Assembly (NCBI GenBank): GCA_964419255.1
Contig: CAYQOU010000033.1
Span: forward strand, 1 to 44,136
DNA: 44,136 nt
Direction of reading: 5' to 3'
DNA from: CAZPHU01 sp964419255
GTDB lineage: Bacteria; Fibrobacterota; Chitinivibrionia; Chitinivibrionales; CAYFVL01
This document shows positions 33,375-41,865 of this stretch, piece after piece (positions within the stretch are counted from its first letter, which is position 1; every line of letters begins with the position of its first letter). Below the pieces are notes generated by a model, which did no database searches, was not told the DNA's origin, and saw nothing but the letters and a program-made list of their open reading frames with translations. Made by a program: the position numbers and the translations under genes.

Positions 33375-33565
33375 ACCTTCCTCCCTTATCAGGCGAATCT
33401 GAAAACGCGCCGTAATGACGCAACCAGTCAAATTATACGCGTCAATATATGGTGTGTCAACAGATGTTAAAAACCCAACAGGTAGTACCGTGATCTAACT
33501 TTCAGAACATCAAATGCTTAGAATTGGGCAAAAAAAGTTGTCCACAGATGTTGATAACTGAGAGT

Positions 33566-33665
33566 NNNNNNNNNNNNNNNNNNNNNNNNNNNNNNNNNNN
33601 NNNNNNNNNNNNNNNNNNNNNNNNNNNNNNNNNNNNNNNNNNNNNNNNNNNNNNNNNNNNNNNNN
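33566..33665. other. 100-N scaffold gap with duplicated flanks
   Basis: Exactly 100 N. The 32 nt before it (33534-33565) are identical to the 32 nt after it (33666-33697), indicating unmerged contig overlap at a short tandem repeat. Confidence 0.9.
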
Positions 33666-33691
33666 AAAGTTGTCCACAGATGTTGATAACT

Positions 33692-33719
33692 GAGAGTCGA
33701 GAGTCGAGAGTCGAGAGTC
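33692..33719. repeat. Heptamer tandem repeat (GAGAGTC)4
   Basis: Four perfect copies of GAGAGTC followed by degenerate copies to about 33742. The left contig also ends inside this unit, so the true copy number is unknown. Confidence 0.85.
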
Positions 33720-33857
33720 GCAGGTTGAAAGTTGAGAGTCGAAAACGAGAATGAGGCAAAGAGAAGAATAAGGGGATAAGGGAATAAAACGCAGCGAGTG
33801 TGATATTTTTTTGGCTGTCCACTCCATCACTCATCACTGATTACTCACCACTAACCC

Positions 33858-34880
33858 TCAACTCCTCTGCCTCTTGCTTATGTGGTCGCCGCTGGAATAT
33901 CCGAGGCCGCCCCACAGAGAGATTGCATGAACCGGGCATTTGTTGAGGCATACGCCGCATCCGATGCATTTTTCTTTGACCACCACATATCGGTTACCCG
34001 GTTCACCAGTGATAGCGCCTTTGACCGGACATGCTTCCACGCATTCACCACAGCCGTTACATTTGGTGTCGATATTTACCTTCGGACGAACCTTCACCAG
34101 ATCGACAAAGCAGTTGGAGGGGCACTTGTTGGCGGCGGGGACGAAATTTTCATCCTGACTGTAATCCATCTCGGGTAGATTGTCTTTCATCTGAATCGCC
34201 CCGGATGGGGTTGCTTTCACGCACAGAGTACAGGCGGTACAGCCCACTGAGCAGTATTTTTTGACCTTCGCACCACGGTCGTGGTTGTTACAGGCAAGAT
34301 AGATCTTATGAACCCGGGGGATCATCGAAATGATCGATCGGGGGCAGGAGGCGACACATTTTGTGCATCCGGTGCACTTATCCGGGTTGACCACCGCCAC
34401 ACCGTTGTCGTTGATATAAATGGCATCGAAAGGGCAGGCCCGTACGCAGGTTCCCAGCCCCAGACACCCATCCGGACATACCTTGGAGCCGTTTCCCGCA
34501 ATGGTGGCGGCAACACAGTCCTGAATGCCTTCATACTGTGCACGTTCTTTCGCCTCATTCTTACCACCCTTGCAGTGCACGACCGCCATCATCGGCTCGC
34601 TCTCCCCGGCGGCGATGCCCAGAATTTCGGCCACCTGACTGGCAACCTTCGAACCTCCCGGTATACATCCGGTGGGATCGGCTTGACCCTCCGCCACCGC
34701 CTTTGCAAAGGCGGCACAGCCCGGATAGCCGCAGGCACCGCAGTTGGCATTAGGCAGCACCTCCTGAATCTTCTCGATCTTCGGATCGGAAAACACATGC
34801 AGCTTCTTTGATGCGATACCTAAAATGATACCGAAGAACAGACCGACACCGCCAACTATAAAAACAGGAACTGCTATCAC
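33858..34880 (-). CDS. rnfB: Rnf electron transport complex subunit B
   Basis: A 340-aa iron-sulfur subunit that takes electrons from reduced ferredoxin. There is an N-terminal membrane helix (about 4-24), then the RnfB [4Fe-4S] motif NANCGACGYPGC (45-56), followed by ferredoxin-like clusters in CLGLGTCVRACP, CTGCTKCVASCP, a variant CSVGCTACTLCVKATP, CNGCGECVEACP and CIGCGVCLNKCP. It is much longer than the ~190-aa E. coli subunit because of the extra C-terminal clusters, as in the large RnfB of some anaerobes. The start is GTG 34880 with AAAGGAC upstream. It is the last gene of the rnf operon, 21 nt after rnfA. Confidence 0.95.
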   Translation of the reverse strand: MIAVPVFIVGGVGLFFGIILGIASKKLHVFSDPKIEKIQEVLPNANCGACGYPGCAAFAKAVAEGQADPTGCIPGGSKVASQVAEILGIAAGESEPMMAVVHCKGGKNEAKERAQYEGIQDCVAATIAGNGSKVCPDGCLGLGTCVRACPFDAIYINDNGVAVVNPDKCTGCTKCVASCPRSIISMIPRVHKIYLACNNHDRGAKVKKYCSVGCTACTLCVKATPSGAIQMKDNLPEMDYSQDENFVPAANKCPSNCFVDLVKVRPKVNIDTKCNGCGECVEACPVKGAITGEPGNRYVVVKEKCIGCGVCLNKCPVHAISLWGGLGYSSGDHISKRQRS

Positions 34881-34901
34881 GAATACTTGTCCTTTTTCTA
34901 T

Positions 34902-35516
34902 CTATAGGAAGAAATTGAGTCCGGAAAAACCTAAGAATGCAATCGCCATCAGTCCAGCTGTGACAAATGCTATGGGAAGACCCGACAGGGGCTTGGGGAT
35001 GTTTGCAAGATCCAGCTTCTCCCGGATTCCCGCCATCAACACCAGAGCCAGGGTAAAGCCGACGCCGGACATGATTCCGTTGACAAGGCACTCCAGAAAT
35101 GTATACGGCTCGTTAGTGAAACTATTTTCACCCGCATTGATGATCGCCACGCCCAGAATCGCACAGTTTGTGGTTATCAGAGGAAGAAAAATCCCCAGCG
35201 CAACATAAAGCGTGGGGGAAAACTTCTGCAGGGTCATCTCCACAAGCTGTACCAGGGATGCGATCACCAGAATAAACACGATCGTCTGCAGATAGCCCAC
35301 ATCGAAAGGGGTGAGAATGTACCGGTCGATTATCCAGGTGAACATCGAGGCCATGCTCATCACAAAGATCACCGCCATTCCCATTCCCACGGCACTGGAC
35401 AGCTTTTTCGAAACGCCGAAAAAAGGGCACAGTCCCAGAAACCGCGCGAGCACGAAGTTGCTGATCAGGATGGCACTGATCGAAATCTGGATAAGTCCGA
35501 TAAACTGATTTTCCAT
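34902..35516 (-). CDS. rnfA: Rnf complex subunit A
   Basis: A 204-aa integral membrane protein with six helices, homologous to RnfE and NqrE/D. NFVLARFLGLCPFFGVSKKL (20-39) includes the conserved half-helix Cys that binds the intramembrane iron-sulfur cluster with RnfE, and the second symmetric Cys is in LITTNCAILG. It starts 2 nt after the rnfE stop. Confidence 0.95.
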   Translation of the reverse strand: MENQFIGLIQISISAILISNFVLARFLGLCPFFGVSKKLSSAVGMGMAVIFVMSMASMFTWIIDRYILTPFDVGYLQTIVFILVIASLVQLVEMTLQKFSPTLYVALGIFLPLITTNCAILGVAIINAGENSFTNEPYTFLECLVNGIMSGVGFTLALVLMAGIREKLDLANIPKPLSGLPIAFVTAGLMAIAFLGFSGLNFFL

Positions 35517-35518
35517 GA

Positions 35519-36112
35519 CTATCTGGCTTCCTTCCTGCTGCGGAAATAGTTGACCAATCCCATGACGAGTGCGATGGTGAAGAAACCACCGGGGGCAAGA
35601 ATAAACAGTGTCATCGGTTGGAAGCCCGGTATGAAGTTGAGCCCCCAGAGTTTGTTGCTTCCCAGAATCTCACGGATTATCGAAAGAGTGCTGAGCGCGA
35701 CCGTAAAGCCGATTCCCATGACGATACCGTCAACAACAGCACGGAACAGGTTGTTTTTCGATGCATAGGCCTCGGCCCGTCCCAGTATGATACAGTTTAC
35801 CACGATCAGGGGCACGAATATCCCCAGCTGTGCATCCAGCGCCGGCAGGTAGGCCTTGAGTAGGAGCTGGACGATCGTCACAAATGTCGCAATCACCACA
35901 ATGAAGCAGGGAATACGCACCTTTGCCGGAATCCATCCCTTGATAATCGACACTATGATGTTGGAACAGGTCAGCACAAAGGTTGCCGCCAGCCCCATAC
36001 CGATACCATTTTGCAAAGACGTGCTGACCGCCAGTGCAGGGCAGAGGCCCAGCGCAAGAATGAGAATCGGGTTTTCGGTGAGAATACCGCGTGTAAATTC
36101 CTGTTTAATCAT
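35519..36112 (-). CDS. rnfE: Rnf complex subunit E
   Basis: A 197-aa integral membrane subunit paired with RnfA. ENPILILALGLCPALAVSTS (13-32) and LIVVNCIILGRAEAYAS carry the two conserved Cys positions, and LAPGGFFTIALVMG is at the C-terminal helix. ATG 36112 is chosen because it shares ATGA with the rnfG stop and gives the family length; the open frame extends upstream but only overlaps rnfG. Confidence 0.95.
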   Translation of the reverse strand: MIKQEFTRGILTENPILILALGLCPALAVSTSLQNGIGMGLAATFVLTCSNIIVSIIKGWIPAKVRIPCFIVVIATFVTIVQLLLKAYLPALDAQLGIFVPLIVVNCIILGRAEAYASKNNLFRAVVDGIVMGIGFTVALSTLSIIREILGSNKLWGLNFIPGFQPMTLFILAPGGFFTIALVMGLVNYFRSRKEAR

Positions 36113-36789
36113 TGGCCATCCTCTGCATTTGTCAATACGGGCAAATATTTGGAAACCGTTTTTTCGACCCCTTCGGATACCGCCTGTGTACTGATGGTTG
36201 CCCCGGTGATGGCGGTTATCTCGTTTTGGTTTTTCAGCTCTTCCCGCTGCTGTTCGGAAAGCGTGTGCCACTCGGCGGTTTCGGCAAGCTCGATATCCTC
36301 TGTCGCGTTTAGCCCCACAAACTGTTGTGTAAACCAGGGATCGATTGCGTCTTTGGGACCCCACAGCCCGTTCCAGAAGTACTTCTCCGAAACCTCTTCG
36401 GTGACTCTGGTTCCCAGACCTGGAGTCTCGGACTGCGACAGTATGTTAACTCCGACAATTTCTCCATCGGGGCGTACACCCACGATGTACTGAATCGAGC
36501 TGGAATATCCACGGTTGGATCCCTTTATCGCATAGGCTACCGTGTCTTGATCCCGGACCGCAACCCAGTATTGCGAGGGCAGGGGGGCCTGGCCCGACTT
36601 CTCGATTATTTGGACTCCTTTGGGGAGAACCGCCTCCAGAGCCGTCTGTTGAGACAGCTTCTGCTGAAGGGCAATTTTCTCTTCGGTCTGAGCATTGGTA
36701 AAGGCTATGGCCAGCCCGGCGATGAGAGCGACAATCGTCAATACTATGGTTAACTTCAATATGTCAAGCACGTTTAAAAACCTTTCCAT
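36109..36789 (-). CDS. rnfG: Rnf complex subunit G, FMN-bearing
   Basis: A 226-aa subunit with an N-terminal membrane anchor and a periplasmic FMN-binding domain. SETPGLGTRVTEEVSEKYF is the family signature, and ITGATIST near the C-terminus (195-201) contains the covalent-FMN threonine (T198). ATG 36789 overlaps rnfD by 26 nt. A GTG at 36771 with AAAGG 9 nt upstream would also give a normal RnfG N-terminus, so the true start may be there. FMN attachment needs an ApbE-type transferase, which is not in the window. Confidence 0.92.
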   Translation of the reverse strand: MERFLNVLDILKLTIVLTIVALIAGLAIAFTNAQTEEKIALQQKLSQQTALEAVLPKGVQIIEKSGQAPLPSQYWVAVRDQDTVAYAIKGSNRGYSSSIQYIVGVRPDGEIVGVNILSQSETPGLGTRVTEEVSEKYFWNGLWGPKDAIDPWFTQQFVGLNATEDIELAETAEWHTLSEQQREELKNQNEITAITGATISTQAVSEGVEKTVSKYLPVLTNAEDGQ

Positions 36790-37819
36790 AAACTCGTGGT
36801 CTGGTGTATCGATCAAGCAGAGGGACAACCAGATTCATCAGAAGAATCGAATAGGATACCCCTTCCGGATATCCGCCGAAGCGCCTGATCACAAACGTAA
36901 GAATACCACATCCGAAGCCGAACAAAAATTTACCACTGGTAGTCAGCGGAGAGGTGACCATATCGGTGGCCATAAAGAGTGCGCCAAGCATCAGACCACC
37001 TGCAAAAACCTGGTAGACCGGGATGATCAGTGCGTCGGTTGTCAAGAAACCGCCGGTGCCGTTGAAAAACCAGGATAGAAGAAACACCGTCCCGATATAT
37101 GTCATGGGGATGGAAAAGCCGATTACGCGCTTATACAGAAGGAATGCGGCTCCCATAAGAAGAGCAAGCGCGGATGTTTCTCCGATGCATCCACCAACAT
37201 TTCCCACAAACAGATTGCCCAGGGCATCCTGAAAGTCAAGCGCCTGAAAGCTGCCTTCCCGCACCGCATTCTGAAAAGCCGCAAGTGGTGTCGCGGAGGT
37301 GATCGCATCGGGTGCGGATGATACCGCAGTCATGCCGGCGGCATTTAAACCGCTTAATGTGCCGCCACGTGGTGCGGTCCAGGTGGTCATTGCAGCCGGA
37401 TAGGAAGCCAGAAGAAAGGCGCGCCCCGCAAGGGCGGGGTTTATGAAGTTGTTTCCCAGTCCGCCGAATGTCCATTTGGCCACACCAATAGCAAACACAG
37501 ACCCCAAAACCGCCATCCACCAGGGCAGTGCAGGGGGGAGGTTGAAGGCAAGAAGAATAGCGGTGATCAGTGCACTCCAGTCGGTGATCGTGTTTTCCCG
37601 CTTCACCAGAAAACGCGTGATCACATACTCCGTCAGCAGACAGGAAATGATACAAACGACGGTTAAAAAAAGCGCCCGCAATCCGAAGAAATACAAAGAC
37701 GCAAAAAACGCCGGTATAAGCGCCAGTACGACATACATCATTATGGATGGCACTGTTTCCTCATACCGGATATGCGGGGATGTCGAAAGGTGCAACATTT
37801 TCTGCTCTTGCTGGGCCAT
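36764..37819 (-). CDS. rnfD: Rnf complex subunit D, FMN-bearing
   Basis: A 351-aa integral membrane subunit with about ten helices. SPHIRYEETVPSIMMYVVLAL opens the protein. FGGLGNNFINPALAGRAFLL (118-137) and ITSATPLAAF (173-182; T177 the likely covalent-FMN site) are diagnostic. FATDMVTSPLTTSGK-like sequence lies in the late loop (MATDMVTSPLTTSGK). It follows rnfC by 27 nt. Confidence 0.95.
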   Translation of the reverse strand: MAQQEQKMLHLSTSPHIRYEETVPSIMMYVVLALIPAFFASLYFFGLRALFLTVVCIISCLLTEYVITRFLVKRENTITDWSALITAILLAFNLPPALPWWMAVLGSVFAIGVAKWTFGGLGNNFINPALAGRAFLLASYPAAMTTWTAPRGGTLSGLNAAGMTAVSSAPDAITSATPLAAFQNAVREGSFQALDFQDALGNLFVGNVGGCIGETSALALLMGAAFLLYKRVIGFSIPMTYIGTVFLLSWFFNGTGGFLTTDALIIPVYQVFAGGLMLGALFMATDMVTSPLTTSGKFLFGFGCGILTFVIRRFGGYPEGVSYSILLMNLVVPLLDRYTRPRVYGKVFKRA

Positions 37820-37846
37820 AACGCTCTTTCTTTCTAAGACAGAATA

Positions 37847-39196
37847 CTATTTCTTTTTTGCGGCAGCCTTGCGAGCCGCCATCACATGATTCTTACCCAG
37901 TTTCATGAAATGTACCAGGTTGATTTTCGACGGGCAGACAAAAGCACAGGAGCCGCACTCCATGCAGTCCAGTACGTTCCACTGCTCCGCATCCTCGTAT
38001 GCTTCCTTGTCTATGTATTTGGCAAGCATCGACGGCACAAGGTGCACCGGACATGCTTTCACGCAGTTACCGCAACTGATACACGGGTTACCCCGTATGC
38101 CAGGGTAGACTGTATCGTAACATAGAAGGCCCGAAGTCGATTTGATCACCGGAGCGCTCAGCTCCGACTGAGCAAGCCCCATCATCGGACCACCCATGAT
38201 CACTTTCTTTGTCGCACCCATGTTCACATCACACTGCTCCAGCACATACTCTATCGGGGTGCCGATGCGAACCATCAGATTAGCCGGTTTGCCTGCCGTC
38301 GGACCGGTGACCGTTACGACTCTCTGGTAGAGCGGAATGCCGTTTATGATGGCGTTCCAGACCGCGTATGCGGTACCCACATTCTGCACCACGCATCCGA
38401 CATCCATGGGAAGACCGCCTGAGGGCACCTCGCGGCTTGTCACCGCACTGATCAGCTGCTTTTCTCCACCCTGAGGGTACTTGGTCTTAAGCTTTGCGAG
38501 AGTCAAACTGTCGTAAGCTTTTTCTCTGAGTCTGTCGCCAATGATTTTCAGCGCATCCGGCTTATTGTCCTCTATCGCGATAAACGCCTTGCGGGCGCCC
38601 AAAATCTTCTTGATAATGAGGGCGCCTTTGAGTATCTGTTCGCTTTTTTCCAGAAGCATACGGTGGTCGGCGGTCAGAAAAGGCTCACATTCGGCGCCGT
38701 TGATGATAAGCGTATCGATCGGCTTATCGCTGGGTGGGGTGAGCTTCACGTGGGTGGGAAAGCTCGCTCCTCCCATACCAACCAGGCCGGAGGAGGCAAT
38801 TTTCTGCACCAGCTCGCCAGGTGCAGCCTCTCGCCACGACTTTTCGAACGGTTGAAACTCCACCTGCTCATCCAGCCCATCGTTTTCTATTTCAACCGCC
38901 GTTACATGTTTTCCCAATGGGTGAGGATAATCGGCAATGGATGCGACTTTCCCGGAAACCGAAGAGTGTACCGGAGCCGATACAAATCCTCCCGCATCCG
39001 CCAGAAGCTGACCGATTTTTACCTGATCGCCTCTTTTAACCGCAATCTTTGCCGGTGCTCCGATATGCATGGAAAGCGGAATGTAGACTTTAGGTGGAGG
39101 GGGCAGCAGTGTGATCGGAGAAGATTCGGTAGCCGATTTGTTGTGCGGCGGATGAACTCCGCCTTTGAAACTGAGATTCTTGAAGAAACCGAACAA
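37847..39196 (-). CDS. rnfC: Rnf complex subunit C
   Basis: A 449-aa peripheral subunit that oxidises or reduces NAD(H). It has GGVHPPHNK at the N-terminus, a barrel-sandwich segment (about 45-100), the Rossmann-like GLVGMGGASFPTHVKL with INGAECEPFLTADHRM for FMN/NADH, then two [4Fe-4S] clusters CISCGNCVKACP and CMECGSCAFVCP near the C-terminus. Short relative to proteobacterial RnfC because the Ala/Lys-rich tail is nearly absent (ends AAAKKK). The start is TTG 39196 with AAAGGA 8-9 nt upstream. It is the first gene of the rnfCDGEAB operon, in the order used by Acetobacterium. Confidence 0.95.
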   Translation of the reverse strand: MFGFFKNLSFKGGVHPPHNKSATESSPITLLPPPPKVYIPLSMHIGAPAKIAVKRGDQVKIGQLLADAGGFVSAPVHSSVSGKVASIADYPHPLGKHVTAVEIENDGLDEQVEFQPFEKSWREAAPGELVQKIASSGLVGMGGASFPTHVKLTPPSDKPIDTLIINGAECEPFLTADHRMLLEKSEQILKGALIIKKILGARKAFIAIEDNKPDALKIIGDRLREKAYDSLTLAKLKTKYPQGGEKQLISAVTSREVPSGGLPMDVGCVVQNVGTAYAVWNAIINGIPLYQRVVTVTGPTAGKPANLMVRIGTPIEYVLEQCDVNMGATKKVIMGGPMMGLAQSELSAPVIKSTSGLLCYDTVYPGIRGNPCISCGNCVKACPVHLVPSMLAKYIDKEAYEDAEQWNVLDCMECGSCAFVCPSKINLVHFMKLGKNHVMAARKAAAKKK

Positions 39197-39609
39197 GGAA
39201 AAATCCTTTCCTGGTTAGAATGTGCTCACGGCAATTCATCACCATAAAAAAGAGACCAGTTAAAGTAGTTTGAGGAAGGCGTCCAAGTCAAGTATGTCAT
39301 TGATTGTTGCATGCTTTGCTGCTCATAAAAGTGCCTCACTTGAATATTATGCCGGACGCGATCCGGCATACTTATTTTCCAGACCGGATGATACCGAAAC
39401 AAATATGATGTTTTATGAAAAGATATCAAATACCTGATCCGGAGCGAACGGGAGACATAAAATCACAGACTAATGGTACGATAAAAAAGCGTTTTTTTTT
39501 AGCACAGTGATGAAAACATACAAAATTATGTCGATCCATTGAGAAGTCCGGTCAGCAGGGGCTATTTTTCCGGCTACTGCTTTACCTCAATGAAAAGAGA
39601 GAAAACAAT
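39197..39609. other. Divergent intergenic region, 413 nt (rnfC / DUF4416)
   Basis: It should hold promoters in both directions. A weak pair (TTGACT, 18 nt, TACTTT) can be read on the minus strand near 39290 for rnf. It also contains the hairpin 39348-39370 and an A/T tract near 39483-39500. No gene is seen. Confidence 0.5.
39348..39370. repeat. Perfect hairpin in the rnfC upstream region
   Basis: TATGCCGGA (39348-39356), loop CGCGA, TCCGGCATA (39362-39370): a perfect 9-bp stem followed on the plus strand by cttattttcc. No plus-strand gene ends here, so it is not an obvious terminator; it could be a REP-like or regulatory element. Confidence 0.6.
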
Positions 39610-40137
39610 ATGGGTATGATAACCAAACCGCCGCAGGCGAAGCTTTTCCTGGCAATACTGTATAATGAATCCGCACCGGTCGAGGAGGTGCTTGAAACCT
39701 GCAGGCAGAAATTCGGCCGTGAAGACTACTCTCTTGGCCCCATACCGTTTGACTACTCACAATACTATGTCCCTGAAATGGGCTCGCCACTCCAAAAACA
39801 GTACATGACTTTCGAACGTCCGGTCGATCGTGACCAGCTTCCATCGATTAAAATTACGACCAATGAGCTCGAACAAATCTACGCGATCTCAGGAAAACGC
39901 ATCGTGAATCTGGACCCCGGATACATCACAACCGACAAACTCGTCCTTGCCACAACCAAGGACTTCTATCACCGGATCTATCTTGGAGAGGGAATCTACG
40001 GGGAAGTCACTCTTCATTTCAGACGGGGACGATTTCGTCACTTCTCCTGGACATATCCCGACTACCGCGACGAGAAACTCCTGGCCTTACTCACCAGGGG
40101 GCGTGCCCAAATAGCAGGGGAGAGCCGCGAGGAGTAA
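39610..40137 (+). CDS. DUF4416 family protein
   Basis: A 175-aa soluble protein of the DUF4416 family. LFLAILYN near the N-terminus, FDYSQYYVPEMG (47-58) and the long signature NLDPGYITTDKLVLATTK with HRIYLGEGIYGEVTLHF are all present, and the length is typical. The function is unknown. In other genomes it is often near radical SAM genes; here the neighbouring radical SAM gene is convergent. Confidence 0.9.
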   Translation: MGMITKPPQAKLFLAILYNESAPVEEVLETCRQKFGREDYSLGPIPFDYSQYYVPEMGSPLQKQYMTFERPVDRDQLPSIKITTNELEQIYAISGKRIVNLDPGYITTDKLVLATTKDFYHRIYLGEGIYGEVTLHFRRGRFRHFSWTYPDYRDEKLLALLTRGRAQIAGESREE

Positions 40138-40360
40138 AACCATGCTTTTCCTCTTTCATGACGGCATCCTGTCCCGCATACGATGATTCGGCATCCATGC
40201 GTCGACTGCGCTGGGCACAGGTGTGTTTCAGATCGGGGTAAAAAACGATGGAATCCCGTTACGTCCAGCATCCTGCACGAGGGATGACAGAGAAATCAGT
40301 TGTGATTTTTCTGAACAGATACCAGCCATGTTTCAATGTGTATCAATTCCCACATTTCCC

Positions 40361-40396
40361 CTCATTGCCACATTCTCCCTCATTGCCACATTCTCC
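40361..40396. repeat. 18-bp tandem duplication
   Basis: Two perfect copies of ctcattgccacattctcc, abutting the duplicated gap flank. The sequence just upstream (cccacatttcccc) looks like a decayed further copy. Confidence 0.8.
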
Positions 40397-40444
40397 CGTG
40401 TGCTACCGGGTATTGACCCGGCGAGCCGCTTCACGGACCTCCTC

Positions 40445-40544
40445 NNNNNNNNNNNNNNNNNNNNNNNNNNNNNNNNNNNNNNNNNNNNNNNNNNNNNNNN
40501 NNNNNNNNNNNNNNNNNNNNNNNNNNNNNNNNNNNNNNNNNNNN
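40445..40544. other. 100-N scaffold gap with duplicated flanks
   Basis: Exactly 100 N. The 55 nt at 40390-40444 are identical to 40545-40599, which includes the last codons and stop of the radical SAM gene. This is best explained as overlapping contig ends. Confidence 0.9.
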
Positions 40545-40557
40545 ATTCTCCCGTGTG

Positions 40558-41865
40558 CTACCGGGTATTGACCCGGCGAGCCGCTTCACGGACCTCCTCT
40601 GCCTGCTCCCAGCTCCAGCCATCCATGATCGTGACAAAATAGATGTCATTGTGAAGAAGAGGATTGATTGCTATCTCGGGGAATCTGACTTTGTACTGCT
40701 CGTACAGACCGGTGAAGGGTACCGGAGACAGGAAAACCGGTTTTGCCTGTACCCCCAGCGAACCGATAAACTCCACCTCCTCGATAACCTCGTCATGTTT
40801 TTGCCCCGGCAGCCCCGCCATAACATAGATACCGATATCTTTTCGACAAAAGCCATGCTTAAACAGGTACCCAACCTTTTGGGCAACCAAAGCTCTTTCT
40901 GATTTGCCGTTTGTATCATGTTTAAACCGCCTGTTTCCACTTTCGTAACCGAATCTAAGCGTCCTGAAGCCGGTTTCGGCCAAAGCGTGCGCGACAGCTT
41001 CCGTTACATATCGTAGATGGAGACCGTTTGGGGTATGAAAACGCAGCCTCAGCCCCGAAATCCCCAGTTTCTTTGCCAGTGGTATTATGGTCTGTTCTGC
41101 CCGAAACAGAAGCGCGTCATCATAGAACGAAAAATCACCGATACCCCTCTGCGATGCAAAAAAGCGGATTTCCCGGAAAATCGTTTCCGGATCCCTGATC
41201 TGAAAGGACGGCTGCAGTTTTCTGCTCGCACAGTAGCTGCATCGAAGGGGACAGCCGAGTGTCGCGAGAACCGGCGCATGGAAGGGAGTCGTCACAATCC
41301 CCCGAAGGTCGAGCAGAGAAAACCGCCAGTGTCCGATCCGATCATTCCCGAAAAGGGTAAGCCGTTTGGCCGCCTCAGTCAGCGGGCCGCCAATGACCGA
41401 AACACCGCGGAAGCCTCTGAGGCTGCGGCACACTGCCTCCGGGACCAGCGAGGCGGCAATCCCGCCGATAACAATCGGTGTGTCGGGCAGCGACTCGCGG
41501 ATCTTCGCCACCGTAATCCGTAACCCGTCGATCCAGTAGGTCATGCCCGAGCCGATGAAAACGACATCCGGTCGCGGGAGGTAGCGAAGCTGACGGGCGC
41601 ATTTTTCATCCGAAACGCCGTATCGCTTGTATTTGCGTGGTATCGTATTCAGCGGTGAAGGGGCGGGAATGTGGATGGACGGAAACGCTCCGGTGTTGTA
41701 CCGTTTGGTTTTGGATTCCGGGTCTCGTCCAAGCAGATCGATATAATCGACTTCCCAGCCGTTTTGTACCAGAAACGATATCACAGCATACAGCCCCAGG
41801 GGATGCATCCATTCATCATACAGCTTGAAATCGGTTATCCAGGGATTCACTACCAGAGCGCGCAT
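40558..41865 (-). CDS. B12-binding-type radical SAM protein
   Basis: A 435-aa enzyme. The N-terminal ~160 residues look like a cobalamin-binding-type Rossmann domain (MHPLGLYAVISFLVQNGWEV, later IVIGGIAASLVPE), though no DxHxxG motif is evident, so cobalamin may not be bound. The radical SAM core begins at LGCPLRCSYCAS, giving CxxxCxxC for the [4Fe-4S] cluster, followed by FSFYDDALLF and LRFGYESGNRR. ATG 41865 gives a normal family N-terminus (MRALVVNPW); its AAGGAG is rather far upstream (13 nt), and an in-frame start at 41922 would add residues unlike the family. The substrate is unknown. Confidence 0.85.
   Translation of the reverse strand: MRALVVNPWITDFKLYDEWMHPLGLYAVISFLVQNGWEVDYIDLLGRDPESKTKRYNTGAFPSIHIPAPSPLNTIPRKYKRYGVSDEKCARQLRYLPRPDVVFIGSGMTYWIDGLRITVAKIRESLPDTPIVIGGIAASLVPEAVCRSLRGFRGVSVIGGPLTEAAKRLTLFGNDRIGHWRFSLLDLRGIVTTPFHAPVLATLGCPLRCSYCASRKLQPSFQIRDPETIFREIRFFASQRGIGDFSFYDDALLFRAEQTIIPLAKKLGISGLRLRFHTPNGLHLRYVTEAVAHALAETGFRTLRFGYESGNRRFKHDTNGKSERALVAQKVGYLFKHGFCRKDIGIYVMAGLPGQKHDEVIEEVEFIGSLGVQAKPVFLSPVPFTGLYEQYKVRFPEIAINPLLHNDIYFVTIMDGWSWEQAEEVREAARRVNTR

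Larger units (their letters stand above)
33375..33857. other. Intergenic low-complexity region, 483 nt, with scaffold gap
   Basis: It holds a DnaA-box-like inverted pair, a 100-N gap and a GAGAGTC heptamer array, then degenerate triplet-like runs (atcactcatcactgattactcacc) up to the rnfB stop. No gene; open frames crossing the N run are meaningless. Confidence 0.6.
40138..40557. other. Intergenic region, 420 nt, with tandem repeat and scaffold gap
   Basis: Between convergent genes. It contains a stretch resembling a dispersed non-coding element (about 40230-40310, cacgagggatgacagagaaa), an 18-bp tandem duplication (40361-40396) and a 100-N gap. The 55 nt before the gap duplicate the 3' end of the radical SAM gene. 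No intact gene is seen. Confidence 0.6.

Noticed and set aside
33692..33742. Possible CRISPR or direct-repeat array
   Set aside because: The unit is a 7-bp microsatellite with no spacers and no cas genes nearby.
33502..33837. Open frames running through the N gap on the minus strand
   Set aside because: They depend on unknown bases and on low-complexity repeats; no ribosome site or homology is seen.
36113..36364. Longer N-terminus for RnfE
   Set aside because: The extension only overlaps rnfG in another frame; ATG 36112 with ATGA coupling gives the family length.
40390..40444. Second copy of the radical SAM 3' end as a gene duplication
   Set aside because: It is an exact copy ending at a 100-N gap, the same pattern as the other two gaps, so it is an assembly overlap.
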